Positions 52,552-61,657 of a stretch of DNA of 64,000 nucleotides are shown in pieces. Source of the stretch: a bacterium (GTDB lineage Bacteria; Bacillota; Bacilli; Lactobacillales; Streptococcaceae); the NCBI GenBank assembly GCA_905221205.1, contig CAJNCG010000001.1, positions 434,001 through 498,000 on the forward strand, given 5' to 3'. Under the pieces are notes generated by a model. It was not told the DNA's origin and searched no databases. It saw only the letters and a list, made by a program, of their open reading frames with translations. Both the position numbers and the translations under genes were made by a program. How positions within the stretch are numbered: the stretch's first letter is position 1; every line of letters begins with the position of its first letter.

Positions 52552-54117
52552 TTATTTATCGCCCTTGTTACGAATAACAAAGCCTGTTTTCTTTTCGCTT
52601 GAAGTGTTACGTGGTTTTTTATTATCCTTACGGTAACGTTTTTCCTTATCATAACGATCATTTCCACGACTGCCTTTTTTGAAATCATCACGGCGACCAT
52701 TGCCACGGCGTTCGCGATCACGACGGTCATCTCCACGACGACCTCCCTTACCTTTACCACCGAAGCCATTACCTGATGGTTTAAATGGCAGTGGTTTTTC
52801 ACGCGCAATCTCCACTTCTGGAAGGCTATCCGGATCTTGAACAGTCAGACTCAAGATATACATGGCCAATTCTTCTGGAGTAAATTCGGCAGCTAACTTA
52901 CGAGCGTCCTTGCCAAATTTCTCAAAGTTGCCACGGATTGTTTCATCTGCAAAATCACGTTCGATTTTCTTTAGTGCAACCTGTTTCTTAGCTTGGAAGG
53001 CTTCTTCTGCACTTGCAGGTTTGAGACCTTTCATGCGCTTCTTAGTCAAGTTTTCAATAATTTGAAGGTAACCCATTTCGTTTGGAGCAACAAAGGTAAT
53101 CGATTGACCTGACTTACCAGCACGACCTGTACGACCGATACGGTGAACATAACTTTCAGGATCTTGTGGAATATCGTAGTTATAAACATGGGTCACACCT
53201 GAAATATCCAAACCACGCGCTGCCACGTCTGTCGCAACCAAAACATCAAGGTTCCCGTTTTTGAAGTCACGAAGGACACGAAGACGTTTGTTTTGGTCTA
53301 GGTCCCCATGAATTCCTTCTGCACGGAAGCCACGGATTTTCAGACCACGAGTCAATTCATCCACACGGCGTTTTGTACGACCAAATACGATAGCAAGTTC
53401 TGGTTGTTCCACATCCATAAGACGAGTCATAGTATCAAACTTTTCTTGTTCTTTAACTCGGATATAGTACTGGTCAACCAATTCTGTTGTCAATTCCTTA
53501 GCTGCAATCTTCACATGCTCAGGTTCTTTCATAAACTGAACACCGATACGTTTGATCGCATCTGGCATAGTTGCTGAGAAAAGTAAGGTTTGACGGCTTT
53601 CAGGGACACGAGAAATGATAGCTTCAATATCTTCAAGGAAGCCCATGTTAAGCATTTCATCCGCTTCGTCAAGAATGAGGGTTTCAATGTCTTGTAATTT
53701 CAAGGCCTTGCGTTTAATCAAGTCCAAGAGGCGACCTGGAGTTCCCACCACGATATGGGCACCAGATTTAAGAGCCTTAATTTGTTTTTCAATGCTTGAT
53801 CCGCCATATACTGAACGGACTTTGACTCCCTTACTACGACCAAAGCGGAAGAGTTCTTCTTGACTTTGGACAGCTAGTTCACGAGTTGGAGCGATGACCA
53901 ATGCTTGGATGGTCGCTTCTTCTGTACGGATTTTTTCAAGGGTTGGCAAGCCAAAGGCTGCAGTTTTTCCTGTACCAGTCTGAGCTTGACCGATAACATC
54001 CTTACCTTCAAGTGCCAAAGGAATAGTTTGTTCTTGGATCGGACTAGCTTCTACAAAACCAGCTTTTTCAATCTCTGCTAGCAAATCAGCAGACAAGTTT
54101 AATTCATTAAATTTCAC
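52552..54117 (-). CDS. cshA: DEAD-box RNA helicase CshA-like
   Basis: ATP-dependent RNA helicase of 521 residues, GTG start. The Q-motif is followed by Walker A AQTGTGKT (45-52), PTRELA, TPGRLL, the DEAD box LDEADEML, SAT, and HRIGRTGRAG. The C-terminal 75 residues are a basic Gly/Arg/Lys/Asp-rich tail (GGKGKGGRRGDDRRDRERR) for RNA binding. CshA homologues act in mRNA decay and ribosome assembly, especially in the cold. The leader is about 140 bases long and carries a GGTGG/CCACC hairpin. Confidence 0.9.
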   Translation of the reverse strand: MKFNELNLSADLLAEIEKAGFVEASPIQEQTIPLALEGKDVIGQAQTGTGKTAAFGLPTLEKIRTEEATIQALVIAPTRELAVQSQEELFRFGRSKGVKVRSVYGGSSIEKQIKALKSGAHIVVGTPGRLLDLIKRKALKLQDIETLILDEADEMLNMGFLEDIEAIISRVPESRQTLLFSATMPDAIKRIGVQFMKEPEHVKIAAKELTTELVDQYYIRVKEQEKFDTMTRLMDVEQPELAIVFGRTKRRVDELTRGLKIRGFRAEGIHGDLDQNKRLRVLRDFKNGNLDVLVATDVAARGLDISGVTHVYNYDIPQDPESYVHRIGRTGRAGKSGQSITFVAPNEMGYLQIIENLTKKRMKGLKPASAEEAFQAKKQVALKKIERDFADETIRGNFEKFGKDARKLAAEFTPEELAMYILSLTVQDPDSLPEVEIAREKPLPFKPSGNGFGGKGKGGRRGDDRRDRERRGNGRRDDFKKGSRGNDRYDKEKRYRKDNKKPRNTSSEKKTGFVIRNKGDK

Positions 54118-54266
54118 GTTATTCTTCTTTCTAAAGGTGGTGCGAAGCCACCCTATAGGGCTTAGTTTATACTTTTCTTTTTATGACGTATTTTCATATA
54201 CTGGATACAAAATCGTGTTGCTTCTTTTCCACAAAAGAAAAGTACTGTTTTCTTTGCAACCTATCT

Positions 54267-54275
54267 AGTATAACA
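54267..54275 (-). promoter_or_regulatory. Extended -10 promoter of cshA
   Basis: TGTTATACT on the minus strand, about 150 bases before the GTG start. The gap 54118-54445 otherwise holds the cshA leader hairpin (about 54134-54150) and the promoter of the flavoprotein gene. Confidence 0.5.
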
Positions 54276-54412
54276 CAAGACTAGAACAAAAGATAGCTAA
54301 ATCCGTCGATAATGTCATGTAAACGATTTTCCTTAGAAAATGAGGATGAAATTTCCACTATTTCATAAACTTTTTTAAAGCGTAGCAGAATTGTGCAAAA
54401 GTTTTTTTCTTG

Positions 54413-54421
54413 TGCTAGAAT
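54413..54421 (+). promoter_or_regulatory. Extended -10 promoter of the flavoprotein gene
   Basis: TGCTAGAAT, 24 bases before the ATG at 54446, with AGGAGG as ribosome-binding site. A weak TTGTGC lies 19 bases upstream. Confidence 0.5.
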
Positions 54422-54445
54422 GAAATGCGAATAGGAGGAAGATAA

Positions 54446-55762
54446 ATGTTAACTTATGATTTAATCGTTATCGGATTTGGTAAAGCTGGTAAAACACTAG
54501 CTGGTAAATTGGCTTCAGCTGGCAAAAAAGTTGCCCTCGTTGAACGTAGCAAAGCTATGTACGGTGGAACTTGTATCAACATCGGTTGTATCCCAACTAA
54601 AACTTTGCTGGTTGCTGCTGAGAAAGACTTGTCTTTTGAAGAAGTGATTGCTACCAAAAACACAATCACTGGTCGCCTTAACGGTAAAAACTATGCGACT
54701 GTTGCTGGTACAGGTGTCGATATCTTTGATGCGGAAGCTCACTTCCTTTCAAATAAAGTCATCGAAATCCAAGCTGGTGATGAAAAACAAGAATTGACTG
54801 CTGAAACTATCGTCATCAACACTGGTGCTATTTCAAACGTCTTGCCAATTCCAGGACTTGCTACAAGTAAGAATGTCTTTGACTCAACAGGTATCCAAAA
54901 CTTGGACAAATTGCCTGAAAAACTTGGTGTCCTTGGTGGCGGAAACATCGGTCTTGAATTTGCTGGCCTTTACAACAAACTTGGAAGCAAGGTTACAGTC
55001 CTAGATGCCTTGGATACTTTCCTACCTCGTGCAGAACCTTCCATTGCAGCTCTTGCTAAACAATACATGGAAGAAGACGGTATTGAATTGCTTCAAAATA
55101 TCCGTACTACTGAAATTAAAAATGACGGTGACCAAGTCCTTGTCGTAACTGAAAATGAAACTTACCGTTTCGATGCCCTTCTCTACGCAACTGGACGCAA
55201 ACCAAACGTAGAACCACTTCAACTTGAAAATACAGATATTGAACTTACTGAACGTGGCGCTATTAAGGTAGACAAACATTGTCAAACAAACGTTCCTGGT
55301 GTCTTTGCAGTTGGAGATGTCAACGGTGGTCTTCAATTTACTTACATTTCACTTGATGACTTCCGTGTTGTCTACAGCTACCTTGCTGGAGATGGCAGCT
55401 ACACACTTGAGGACCGTCTCAATGTACCAAACACTATGTTCATCACACCTGCACTTTCACAAGTTGGTTTGACTGAAAGCCAAGCGGCTGATTTGAAACT
55501 TCCATACGCTGTTAAGGAAATTCCAGTTGCAGCAATGCCTCGTGGTCACGTAAATGGAGACCTTCGTGGAGCCTTCAAAGCTATTGTCAATACTGAAACA
55601 AAAGAAATTCTTGGAGCAAGCATCTTCTCAGAAGGATCTCAAGAAATCATCAACATCATCACTGTTGCCATGGACAACAAGATTCCTTACACTTACTTCA
55701 CAAAACAAATCTTCACTCACCCAACCTTGGCTGAGAACTTGAATGACTTGTTTGCAATTTAA
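54446..55762 (+). CDS. har: Flavoprotein disulfide reductase, RclA/Har-like (hypothiocyanous acid reductase)
   Basis: FAD- and NAD(P)H-dependent disulfide reductase of 438 residues. GxGxxG-type FAD site (IGFGKAGKTLAG), the redox cysteines Cys43 and Cys48 (GGTCINIGCIPTKT), the NAD site GVLGGGNIGLEFAG, ATGRKPN and the C-terminal His in HPTLAENLNDLF are present. Relatives in pneumococcus (Har) and E. coli (RclA) detoxify hypothiocyanous acid made by host peroxidases. Position next to murT and codY fits the pneumococcal order that I remember. A different disulfide substrate remains possible. Confidence 0.82.
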   Translation: MLTYDLIVIGFGKAGKTLAGKLASAGKKVALVERSKAMYGGTCINIGCIPTKTLLVAAEKDLSFEEVIATKNTITGRLNGKNYATVAGTGVDIFDAEAHFLSNKVIEIQAGDEKQELTAETIVINTGAISNVLPIPGLATSKNVFDSTGIQNLDKLPEKLGVLGGGNIGLEFAGLYNKLGSKVTVLDALDTFLPRAEPSIAALAKQYMEEDGIELLQNIRTTEIKNDGDQVLVVTENETYRFDALLYATGRKPNVEPLQLENTDIELTERGAIKVDKHCQTNVPGVFAVGDVNGGLQFTYISLDDFRVVYSYLAGDGSYTLEDRLNVPNTMFITPALSQVGLTESQAADLKLPYAVKEIPVAAMPRGHVNGDLRGAFKAIVNTETKEILGASIFSEGSQEIINIITVAMDNKIPYTYFTKQIFTHPTLAENLNDLFAI

Positions 55763-55782
55763 GTTGAGATTTAATCGTATCG

Positions 55783-55807
55783 AACAGCTCTCTCTGGGCT
55801 GTTTTTG
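55783..55807 (+). terminator. Terminator of the flavoprotein gene
   Basis: ACAGC and GCTGT pairing extended by G-U pairs, followed by TTTTTGC, 20 bases after the stop codon. Confidence 0.75.
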
Positions 55808-55822
55808 CTTCTGCGAAATCTC

Positions 55823-55972
55823 ATACTCTTCGAAAATCTCTTCACACTACGTCAGCTTCACCTTGCCGTATATATGTTACTGACTTCGTCAGTTCTATCT
55901 ACAACCTCAAAGCAGTGCTTTGAGCAACCTGCGGTTAGATTCCTAGTTTGCTCTTTGATTTTCATTGAGTAT
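55823..55972 (+). repeat. BOX element (A-B-C form) between the flavoprotein gene and murT
   Basis: Bounded by ATACTC and GAGTAT, 150 bases. boxA (ACGTCAGC..CACCTTGCCGTA), one boxB (TATATGTTACTGACTTCGTC) and boxC (the AAAGCAGTGCTTT stem and CTAGTTTGCTC) are in order. It ends about 25 bases before the murT -10 box. Confidence 0.92.
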
Positions 55973-55996
55973 CAAATCTGTCTTTTCCTTCTTTTA

Positions 55997-56005
55997 TGAT
56001 ATAAT
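55997..56005 (+). promoter_or_regulatory. Extended -10 promoter of murT, abutting its start codon
   Basis: TGATATAAT ends 6 bases before the murT ATG, so the predicted transcription start is the A of the ATG. No ribosome-binding site is seen. Confidence 0.65.
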
Positions 56006-56011
56006 AGAAAC

Positions 56012-57355
56012 ATGAAATTAAAAACTACTTTGGGCCTCCTAGCTGGGCGTTCTTCTCACTTCATCTTGAGCCGTCTTGGCCGTGGAAGTACGCTCCCAGG
56101 AAAACTTGCCCTTCAATTTGATAAAGATATTTTACAAAACCTTGCTAAGAACTACGAGATTGTCGTGGTGACTGGAACCAATGGAAAAACCTTGACAACT
56201 GCCCTCACTGTCGGCATTTTAAAAGAAGTTTATGGTCAGGTTCTGACCAATCCTAGTGGTGCCAACATGATTACAGGGATTGCAACAACTTTCTTAACAG
56301 CCAAATCTTCTAAAACTGGGAAAAACATTGCTGTCCTCGAAATCGACGAAGCTAGTCTATCTCGTATCTGTGACTATATCCAACCTAGCCTTTTTGTCAT
56401 CACTAATATCTTCCGTGACCAGATGGACCGCTACGGTGAGATTTACACAACTTATAAAATGATTTTGGATGCCATTCGTAAGGTGCCTACAGCTACTGTT
56501 CTCCTCAATGGTGACAGTCCGCTTTTCTACAAGCCAGCTATTCCAAATCCTGTAGAGTATTTTGGTTTTGACTTAGAAAAAGGGCCAGCCCAACTGGCTC
56601 ACTACAATACCGAAGGTATTCTGTGTCCTGACTGTCAAGGAATCCTCAAATATGAGCACAATACCTATGCAAACTTGGGTTCCTATATCTGTGAAGGTTG
56701 TGGATGTAAACGTCCTGATTTAGACTATCGCTTGACAGAATTGGTTGAGTTAACCAACAATCGCTCTCGCTTTGTCATTGACGGACAAGAATACGGTATC
56801 CAAATCGGTGGGCTCTACAATATCTACAATGCCCTAGCTGCGGTTGCTATCGCCCGTTTCCTCGGCGCCGATTCCCAACTCATCAAGCAGGGATTTGACA
56901 AGAGCCGTGCTGTCTTTGGTCGACAGGAAACATTCCATATCGGCGATAAAGAATGTACCCTTGTCTTGATTAAAAATCCAGTCGGTGCCACCCAAGCTAT
57001 CGAAATGATTAAACTAGCGCCTTATCCATTTAGCCTATCCGTCCTCCTTAACGCTGACTATGCAGACGGAATTGATACCAGCTGGATTTGGGATGCTGAT
57101 TTTGAACAAATCACTGACATGGACATTCCTGAAATCAATGCTGGTGGCGTTCGTCATTCTGAAATCGCACGACGTCTTCGTGTGACTGGTTACCCAGCTG
57201 AGAAAATCACTGAAACCAATAGTCTGGATCAAGTTCTCAAGACCATTGAGAATCAAGACTGCAAGCATGCCTATATCCTAGCTACCTATACTGCTATGCT
57301 GGAATTCCGAGAACTGCTGGCTAGTCGTCAGATTGTTAGAAAGGAGATGAACTAA
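56012..57355 (+). CDS. murT: Lipid II isoglutaminyl synthase subunit MurT
   Basis: Mur-ligase-like subunit of 447 residues. With GatD it amidates D-Glu of lipid II to D-isoGln, needed for cross-linking and for beta-lactam resistance. Walker A TGTNGKT (54-60), the Mur-ligase central domain and a zinc-ribbon insertion with four cysteines (CPDC and CEGCGC) are present. The start gives a typical MurT N-terminus ([17 protein letters not shown]). Its stop shares a base with the gatD start. A leaderless mRNA is predicted. Confidence 0.95.
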   Translation: MKLKTTLGLLAGRSSHFILSRLGRGSTLPGKLALQFDKDILQNLAKNYEIVVVTGTNGKTLTTALTVGILKEVYGQVLTNPSGANMITGIATTFLTAKSSKTGKNIAVLEIDEASLSRICDYIQPSLFVITNIFRDQMDRYGEIYTTYKMILDAIRKVPTATVLLNGDSPLFYKPAIPNPVEYFGFDLEKGPAQLAHYNTEGILCPDCQGILKYEHNTYANLGSYICEGCGCKRPDLDYRLTELVELTNNRSRFVIDGQEYGIQIGGLYNIYNALAAVAIARFLGADSQLIKQGFDKSRAVFGRQETFHIGDKECTLVLIKNPVGATQAIEMIKLAPYPFSLSVLLNADYADGIDTSWIWDADFEQITDMDIPEINAGGVRHSEIARRLRVTGYPAEKITETNSLDQVLKTIENQDCKHAYILATYTAMLEFRELLASRQIVRKEMN

Positions 57356-58137
57356 TGGTTTATACTTCACTTTCCTCAAAAGCTGGCAATTACCCCTATC
57401 AGCTCAACATTGCTCACCTCTATGGCAACCTCATGAATACCTACGGGGACAATGGAAACATCCTCATGCTCAAGTATGTGGCTGAAAAGCTGGGAGCCCA
57501 TGTGACGGTTGACATCGTTTCTCTCCATGATGATTTTGATGAAAACCACTATGATATCGCCTTTTTCGGCGGTGGTCAAGACTTTGAACAGAGTATTATT
57601 GCAGACGACCTACCTGCTAAAAAAGAGAGCATTGACAACTACATCCAAAACGATGGAGTGGTTCTCGCTATCTGCGGTGGTTTCCAACTATTGGGCCAAT
57701 ATTATGTTGAAGCTTCAGGTAAACGTATCGAAGGGCTAGGGGTCATGGGCCACTACACCCTCAACCAGACCAATAACCGCTTTATCGGTGATATCAAGAT
57801 TCACAATGAAGATTTCGATGAAACCTATTATGGTTTTGAAAATCACCAGGGCCGTACCTTCCTCTCGGATGACCAAAAACCGCTGGGACAGGTTGTCTAT
57901 GGAAATGGAAACAACGAAGAAAAGGTCGGCGAAGGGGTTCATTATAAGAATGTCTTTGGTTCCTATTTCCACGGACCTATCCTCTCTCGTAATGCCAATC
58001 TGGCTTATCGCCTAGTCACTACTGCCCTCAAGAAGAAATATGGTCAGGACATCCAACTCCCTGCCTATGAGGACATTCTCAGTCAAGAAATCGCTGAAGA
58101 ATACAGTGACGTAAAAAGCAAGGCTGACTTTTCTTAA
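57355..58137 (+). CDS. gatD: Lipid II isoglutaminyl synthase glutaminase subunit GatD
   Basis: Class I glutamine amidotransferase-like subunit of 260 residues that supplies ammonia to MurT. The catalytic Cys is residue 107 ([11 protein letters not shown]); the FFGGGQD oxyanion region and a conserved [10 protein letters not shown] segment are visible. The ATG overlaps the murT stop (TAATG). Length and motifs are typical. Confidence 0.95.
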   Translation: MVYTSLSSKAGNYPYQLNIAHLYGNLMNTYGDNGNILMLKYVAEKLGAHVTVDIVSLHDDFDENHYDIAFFGGGQDFEQSIIADDLPAKKESIDNYIQNDGVVLAICGGFQLLGQYYVEASGKRIEGLGVMGHYTLNQTNNRFIGDIKIHNEDFDETYYGFENHQGRTFLSDDQKPLGQVVYGNGNNEEKVGEGVHYKNVFGSYFHGPILSRNANLAYRLVTTALKKKYGQDIQLPAYEDILSQEIAEEYSDVKSKADFS

Positions 58138-58155
58138 ACCAAGAAAAACCATATC

Positions 58156-58189
58156 AAAGAACTCCCCTATCATGTTGGAGTTCTTTTTG
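58156..58189 (+). terminator. Terminator of murT-gatD
   Basis: AAAGAACTCC and GGAGTTCTTT form a perfect 10-base stem with an 11-base loop, followed by TTTTTGC. Confidence 0.85.
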
Positions 58190-58264
58190 CTTGCTCTTTT
58201 ACCCTTCTCCCTTGCATTTTCTCTCTTTTTTTGCCAAAATAGAGGGGTAGAAAGAAGGTAGCAT

Positions 58265-59347
58265 ATGTCTAAATTACAACAAATCGTAACATATCTTGAA
58301 TCAGAAAAACTAGACGTCGCTGTCGTATCTGACCCCGTCACTATTAATTACCTCACTGGCTTTTACAGTGATCCCCATGAACGCCAAATGTTCCTTTTTG
58401 TTCTAGCAGATCAGGAACCTCTCCTCTTTGTCCCAGCCCTTGAGGTTGAACGTGCAAGCAGCACTGTTTCTTTCCCAGTTGTGGGCTATGTGGATTCTGA
58501 AAACCCATGGCAAAAAATGAAACATGCTCTTCCACAGCACGACTTCAAACGCGTTGCTGTTGAGTTTGACAATCTCATTTTAACCAAATACCATGGCTTG
58601 AAAACAGTCTTTGAAACTGCTGAGTTTGAAAACCTCACTCCTCGTATCCAACGAATGCGCCTCATCAAATCAGCTGATGAAGTGCAAAAAATGATGGTGG
58701 CAGGTCTCTATGCGGACAAGGCTGTCAATGTTGGTTTTGACAATATTTCTCTTGATAAGACTGAGACAGATATTATTGCCCAAATTGACTTTGCCATGAA
58801 ACGTGAAGGCTATGAAATGAGCTTTGATACCATGGTCTTGACTGGTGACAATGCTGCAAATCCACACGGTATCCCAGCAGCTAACAAGGTTGAAAATGAT
58901 GCTCTTCTCCTCTTTGACCTTGGTGTTCTAGTAAACGGTTACGCATCAGACATGACTCGTACAGTCGCTGTCGGTAAACCAGACCAATTCAAGAAAGACA
59001 TTTACAACTTGACTCTTGAAGCCCAACAAGCTGCTCTTGACTTTATCAAACCAGGTGTGACTGCTCATGAAGTGGACCGCGCTGCCCGTGAGGTCATAGA
59101 AAAAGCTGGTTACGGTGAGTACTTTAACCACCGTCTCGGTCACGGTATCGGTATGGATGTCCACGAATTCCCATCTATCATGGAAGGAAACGACATGGTC
59201 ATCGAAGAAGGCATGTGCTTCTCTGTTGAACCAGGTATCTATATCCCTGGTAAAGTCGGTGTCCGTATCGAAGACTGCGGTGTTGTTACCAAGGATGGCT
59301 TTGACCTCTTTACAAGCACCAGCAAAGACTTGCTTTATTTTGATTAA
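58265..59347 (+). CDS. pepQ: Xaa-Pro dipeptidase (M24 family)
   Basis: Cytoplasmic proline-specific peptidase of 360 residues. The creatinase-like N-domain is followed by a pita-bread catalytic domain with metal ligands in LFDLGVLVNGYASDMTRTV (Asp pair), GHGIGMDVHEFP (His) and SVEPGIY and RIEDCGVV (Glu). It releases proline or amino acids from imported peptides. It is a single gene with its own ribosome-binding site (GAAGGTAGCAT region), followed by a BOX element and a shared terminator. A PepP-type aminopeptidase activity is the alternative. Confidence 0.88.
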   Translation: MSKLQQIVTYLESEKLDVAVVSDPVTINYLTGFYSDPHERQMFLFVLADQEPLLFVPALEVERASSTVSFPVVGYVDSENPWQKMKHALPQHDFKRVAVEFDNLILTKYHGLKTVFETAEFENLTPRIQRMRLIKSADEVQKMMVAGLYADKAVNVGFDNISLDKTETDIIAQIDFAMKREGYEMSFDTMVLTGDNAANPHGIPAANKVENDALLLFDLGVLVNGYASDMTRTVAVGKPDQFKKDIYNLTLEAQQAALDFIKPGVTAHEVDRAAREVIEKAGYGEYFNHRLGHGIGMDVHEFPSIMEGNDMVIEEGMCFSVEPGIYIPGKVGVRIEDCGVVTKDGFDLFTSTSKDLLYFD

Positions 59348-59357
59348 TATTCATCTA

Positions 59358-59507
59358 ATACTCAATGAAAATCAAAGAGCAAACTAGGAAACTAGCCGCA
59401 GGTTGCTCAAAACTCTGTTTTGAGGTTGTAGATAAGACTGACGAAGTCAGTCACATATATACGGTAAGGCGACGTTGACGTGGTTTGAAGAGATTTTCGA
59501 AGAATAT
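59358..59507 (-). repeat. BOX element (A-B-C form) downstream of pepQ
   Basis: Runs from ATACTC to GAATAT, 150 bases, in the inverse orientation to the element at 55823. It has boxC, one boxB (ACTGACGAAGTCAGTCACAT) and boxA (GGTAAGGCGACGTTGACG). Confidence 0.92.
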
Positions 59508-59523
59508 AAAATCTTCCCACAAT

Positions 59524-59572
59524 AAAACGCATAGTATCAAGGTTTTTCAACACCTGATACTATGCGTTTTTC
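59524..59572. terminator. Bidirectional terminator between pepQ and the ECF gene
   Basis: A perfect 16-base stem (AAAACGCATAGTATCA with TGATACTATGCGTTTT) has T-rich tails on both strands. It is nearly the same as the queA terminator at 20345-20392. Confidence 0.88.
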
Positions 59573-59601
59573 TGATTTTGAAGACTTTTGACTCAGCCTC
59601 T

Positions 59602-60063
59602 TTACTTCATCTTCTTAATAGCCTGACAAAGAACAAATCCTACAACCATTCCCACGATATTTTGCATGATATTTGGTAAGATTTCTGGTAGAGCTGCTGC
59701 CCAGCCATTCATCAAAGTTGAACCCAAGGCATAGCCTCCTACCATGACAATAGTTGCCAAAATAAGGCCTAGCCACTGAGCTTTTCCTTTAAATCCTGCG
59801 AAAAATCCCTGCAAGCCATGGTTGATCAAACTAAAGAACATCCACTGAGGGTAGCCTGATAAGAGGTCAATCAAGAAACCTGCTAGTCCTCCGACTACAG
59901 CACCTTCACGACTACCAAAGTAAAAGGCCGCAAAGAAGATACCCGCATCTAAGAGTGTTAGAATACCTGTCGGTGTTGGAATTTTTAAGAAATAACCTAG
60001 AACCACAGAAAGGGCGGTTAAGAGGGATATAAGGGCAATTTTAGTTGTTTTGGTTTGCTTCAT
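59602..60063 (-). CDS. ECF transporter S component (vitamin uptake)
   Basis: Small integral membrane protein of 153 residues with about five or six helices. The N-terminal segment [19 protein letters not shown] and GGLAGFLIDLLSG match substrate-binding S components of energy-coupling factor transporters. It overlaps the downstream end of the PfkB-type kinase gene by 23 bases; that link suggests a vitamin B6 or thiamine precursor as substrate. The energising EcfAAT module is not in the window. Confidence 0.83.
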   Translation of the reverse strand: MKQTKTTKIALISLLTALSVVLGYFLKIPTPTGILTLLDAGIFFAAFYFGSREGAVVGGLAGFLIDLLSGYPQWMFFSLINHGLQGFFAGFKGKAQWLGLILATIVMVGGYALGSTLMNGWAAALPEILPNIMQNIVGMVVGFVLCQAIKKMK

Positions 60064-60814
60064 ATTGTCTTACTCCATATTGATCTGCTTGTGCAATAGC
60101 GCGATAAACGAAAGCTTTAGAACTTTCTACTGCTGGTAAAAGTTCATCACCTTTAACCAAGTGACTGGCAATGCTTGAGGCAAAGGTACAACCTGCACCA
60201 GCATTTTGACCTTGGATAACAGGATTTTCTAGGACTGTAAAGGTTTGGCCATCATAAAATACATCCACAGCCTTGTCCTGACTAAGGCGATTGCCTCCCT
60301 TAATAATAACTGCTGGCGCTCCCAAGTCATGCAATTTCTGCGCTGCAGCTTTCATGTCTTCTAAGGTTTTGATTTCCTGACCGGATAATAATTCTGCTTC
60401 TGGGAGATTAGGCGTAATCACACTGACATGAGGGAAAAAGCGAATCAACTCTTGGCAGAGTTCACTAACTGCTACGTCGTGCGTTTCCTTGCAGACCAAG
60501 ACAGGGTCCAGAACCACAGGCACTCCTGAGCGTTGCTTGATAAAGTCCAAAGCCTTCTCAGCCACACTAACAGTAGGGAGAAGGCCAATCTTAATCCCTG
60601 CAAACTCCACATCACGCAAACTATCTAATTCATGTTGAAAAATGGCATCGTCAGTTGGAAAGACTTCGAATCCCTTTTCTGTCAAGGCTGTCAAGCAAGT
60701 CACTGCTACAAAGCCATGCAAGCCGTTCAAGGTATAGGTAGCCAAATCAGCTGACAAACCACCACCACTAAAAATGTCATTTCCAGAAAGTGCTAAAATA
60801 CGATTATTCTTCAT
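60041..60814 (-). CDS. Pyridoxal/hydroxymethylpyrimidine kinase (ThiD/PdxK family)
   Basis: Ribokinase-fold kinase of 257 residues. The N-terminal [15 protein letters not shown] substrate segment, [14 protein letters not shown], and the catalytic GAGCTFASS near residue 211 identify the ThiD/PdxK family. It phosphorylates pyridoxal/pyridoxine or the thiamine pyrimidine. It overlaps truA upstream by 11 bases and the ECF S component downstream by 23, which supports vitamin salvage. The Cys in the GAGC motif is typical of the Firmicute PdxK-type enzymes, so B6 is somewhat favoured. Confidence 0.82.
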   Translation of the reverse strand: MKNNRILALSGNDIFSGGGLSADLATYTLNGLHGFVAVTCLTALTEKGFEVFPTDDAIFQHELDSLRDVEFAGIKIGLLPTVSVAEKALDFIKQRSGVPVVLDPVLVCKETHDVAVSELCQELIRFFPHVSVITPNLPEAELLSGQEIKTLEDMKAAAQKLHDLGAPAVIIKGGNRLSQDKAVDVFYDGQTFTVLENPVIQGQNAGAGCTFASSIASHLVKGDELLPAVESSKAFVYRAIAQADQYGVRQYEANQNN

Positions 60815-61553
60815 AACGAATCTCCTTTAAATACAAACCATTTGGTGCTGCAGTAGGACCTGCAAGTTGCCTGTCCTTTTTCTCTAAGATGAGGTCAATC
60901 TGCTCCACTGGCATACGATTATTTCCGATTTTGAGCAGTGTCCCCACCATATTGCGAATCTGTTTATACAAGAAGCCATTCCCTGAAAAGGTAAAGGTCA
61001 AAAACTGCCCTGTCTCATCAACCCTGAGACTAGCTTCTGTGATGGTGCGAACCTTATCCTCCACACTGGTTCCAGAAGCTGTAAAGCCTGTGAAATCGTG
61101 GGTGCCCTCTAGCTTTTTGACAGCCTCCTGCATCCGCTCTACATCAAGCGGATAAGGAAAGCGAGTGGCATAGTGACGGCGCATCGGATTTTTAGGACGA
61201 CCCCTATCCACGATAAATTCATAGGTCTTACTGTGCTTGGCATAACGACAATGAAAATCATCTGCCACAAGCTCAATTGAAATCACATCAATATCTTCAG
61301 GAGACTGGGTATCCAGAGCAAAGCGAAGTTTCTCCTCATCCATTTGATAGGGGAGGTCAAAATGAATCACCTGTCCCAAAGCATGAACCCCACTATCAGT
61401 CCTACCAGCACCGTGAACAGTGATTGCTTGGCCCTTATTCAATCTAGTCAAGGTTTTTTCAATTTCTTCCTGAACGCTCCGCGCATGAGGCTGGCGCTGA
61501 AAACCAGCAAAGGCGTAACCATCATAGGAAATAGTTGCTTTATATCTCGTCAT
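60804..61553 (-). CDS. truA: tRNA pseudouridine38-40 synthase TruA
   Basis: RNA-modifying enzyme of 249 residues that forms pseudouridine at positions 38-40 of tRNAs. The catalytic motif GRTDSGVHA has Asp53; the C-terminal [19 protein letters not shown] segment is typical. I chose the ATG at 61553 ([15 protein letters not shown]); a frame extending 25 codons upstream lacks family support. The -10 box ends 7 bases before the ATG, so leader length is close to zero. First gene of the truA-kinase-ECF operon. Confidence 0.94.
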   Translation of the reverse strand: MTRYKATISYDGYAFAGFQRQPHARSVQEEIEKTLTRLNKGQAITVHGAGRTDSGVHALGQVIHFDLPYQMDEEKLRFALDTQSPEDIDVISIELVADDFHCRYAKHSKTYEFIVDRGRPKNPMRRHYATRFPYPLDVERMQEAVKKLEGTHDFTGFTASGTSVEDKVRTITEASLRVDETGQFLTFTFSGNGFLYKQIRNMVGTLLKIGNNRMPVEQIDLILEKKDRQLAGPTAAPNGLYLKEIRYEE

Positions 61554-61560
61554 AACCTCT

Positions 61561-61589
61561 ATTTTAACAAGAAAATAGCCTCGTAACAA
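61561..61589 (-). promoter_or_regulatory. truA promoter abutting its start codon
   Basis: TTGTTA (61589-61584), a 17-base spacer and TAAAAT (61566-61561) preceded by TGT on the minus strand. Only seven bases (AGAGGTT) separate it from the truA ATG; they include AGAGG, which could pair with 16S rRNA only if the message began further upstream. Confidence 0.65.
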
Positions 61590-61629
61590 GCTAGAAAATT
61601 TATAATTGTCCGGGTACAATATTCCCAAA

Positions 61630-61657
61630 AAGAAAAACTTAGGAAACCAATCCTAAG
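61630..61657 (-). terminator. Terminator of the MFS gene, overlapping its stop codon
   Basis: CTTAGGA and TCCTAAG close a 6-base loop, with TTTTTC following on the minus strand. The stem begins inside the stop codon of the transporter gene. Confidence 0.75.

Noticed and set aside
59602..61553. Thiamine (TPP) riboswitch upstream of the vitamin operon
   Set aside because: The operon begins with truA, whose promoter touches the start codon; there is no room for a riboswitch.
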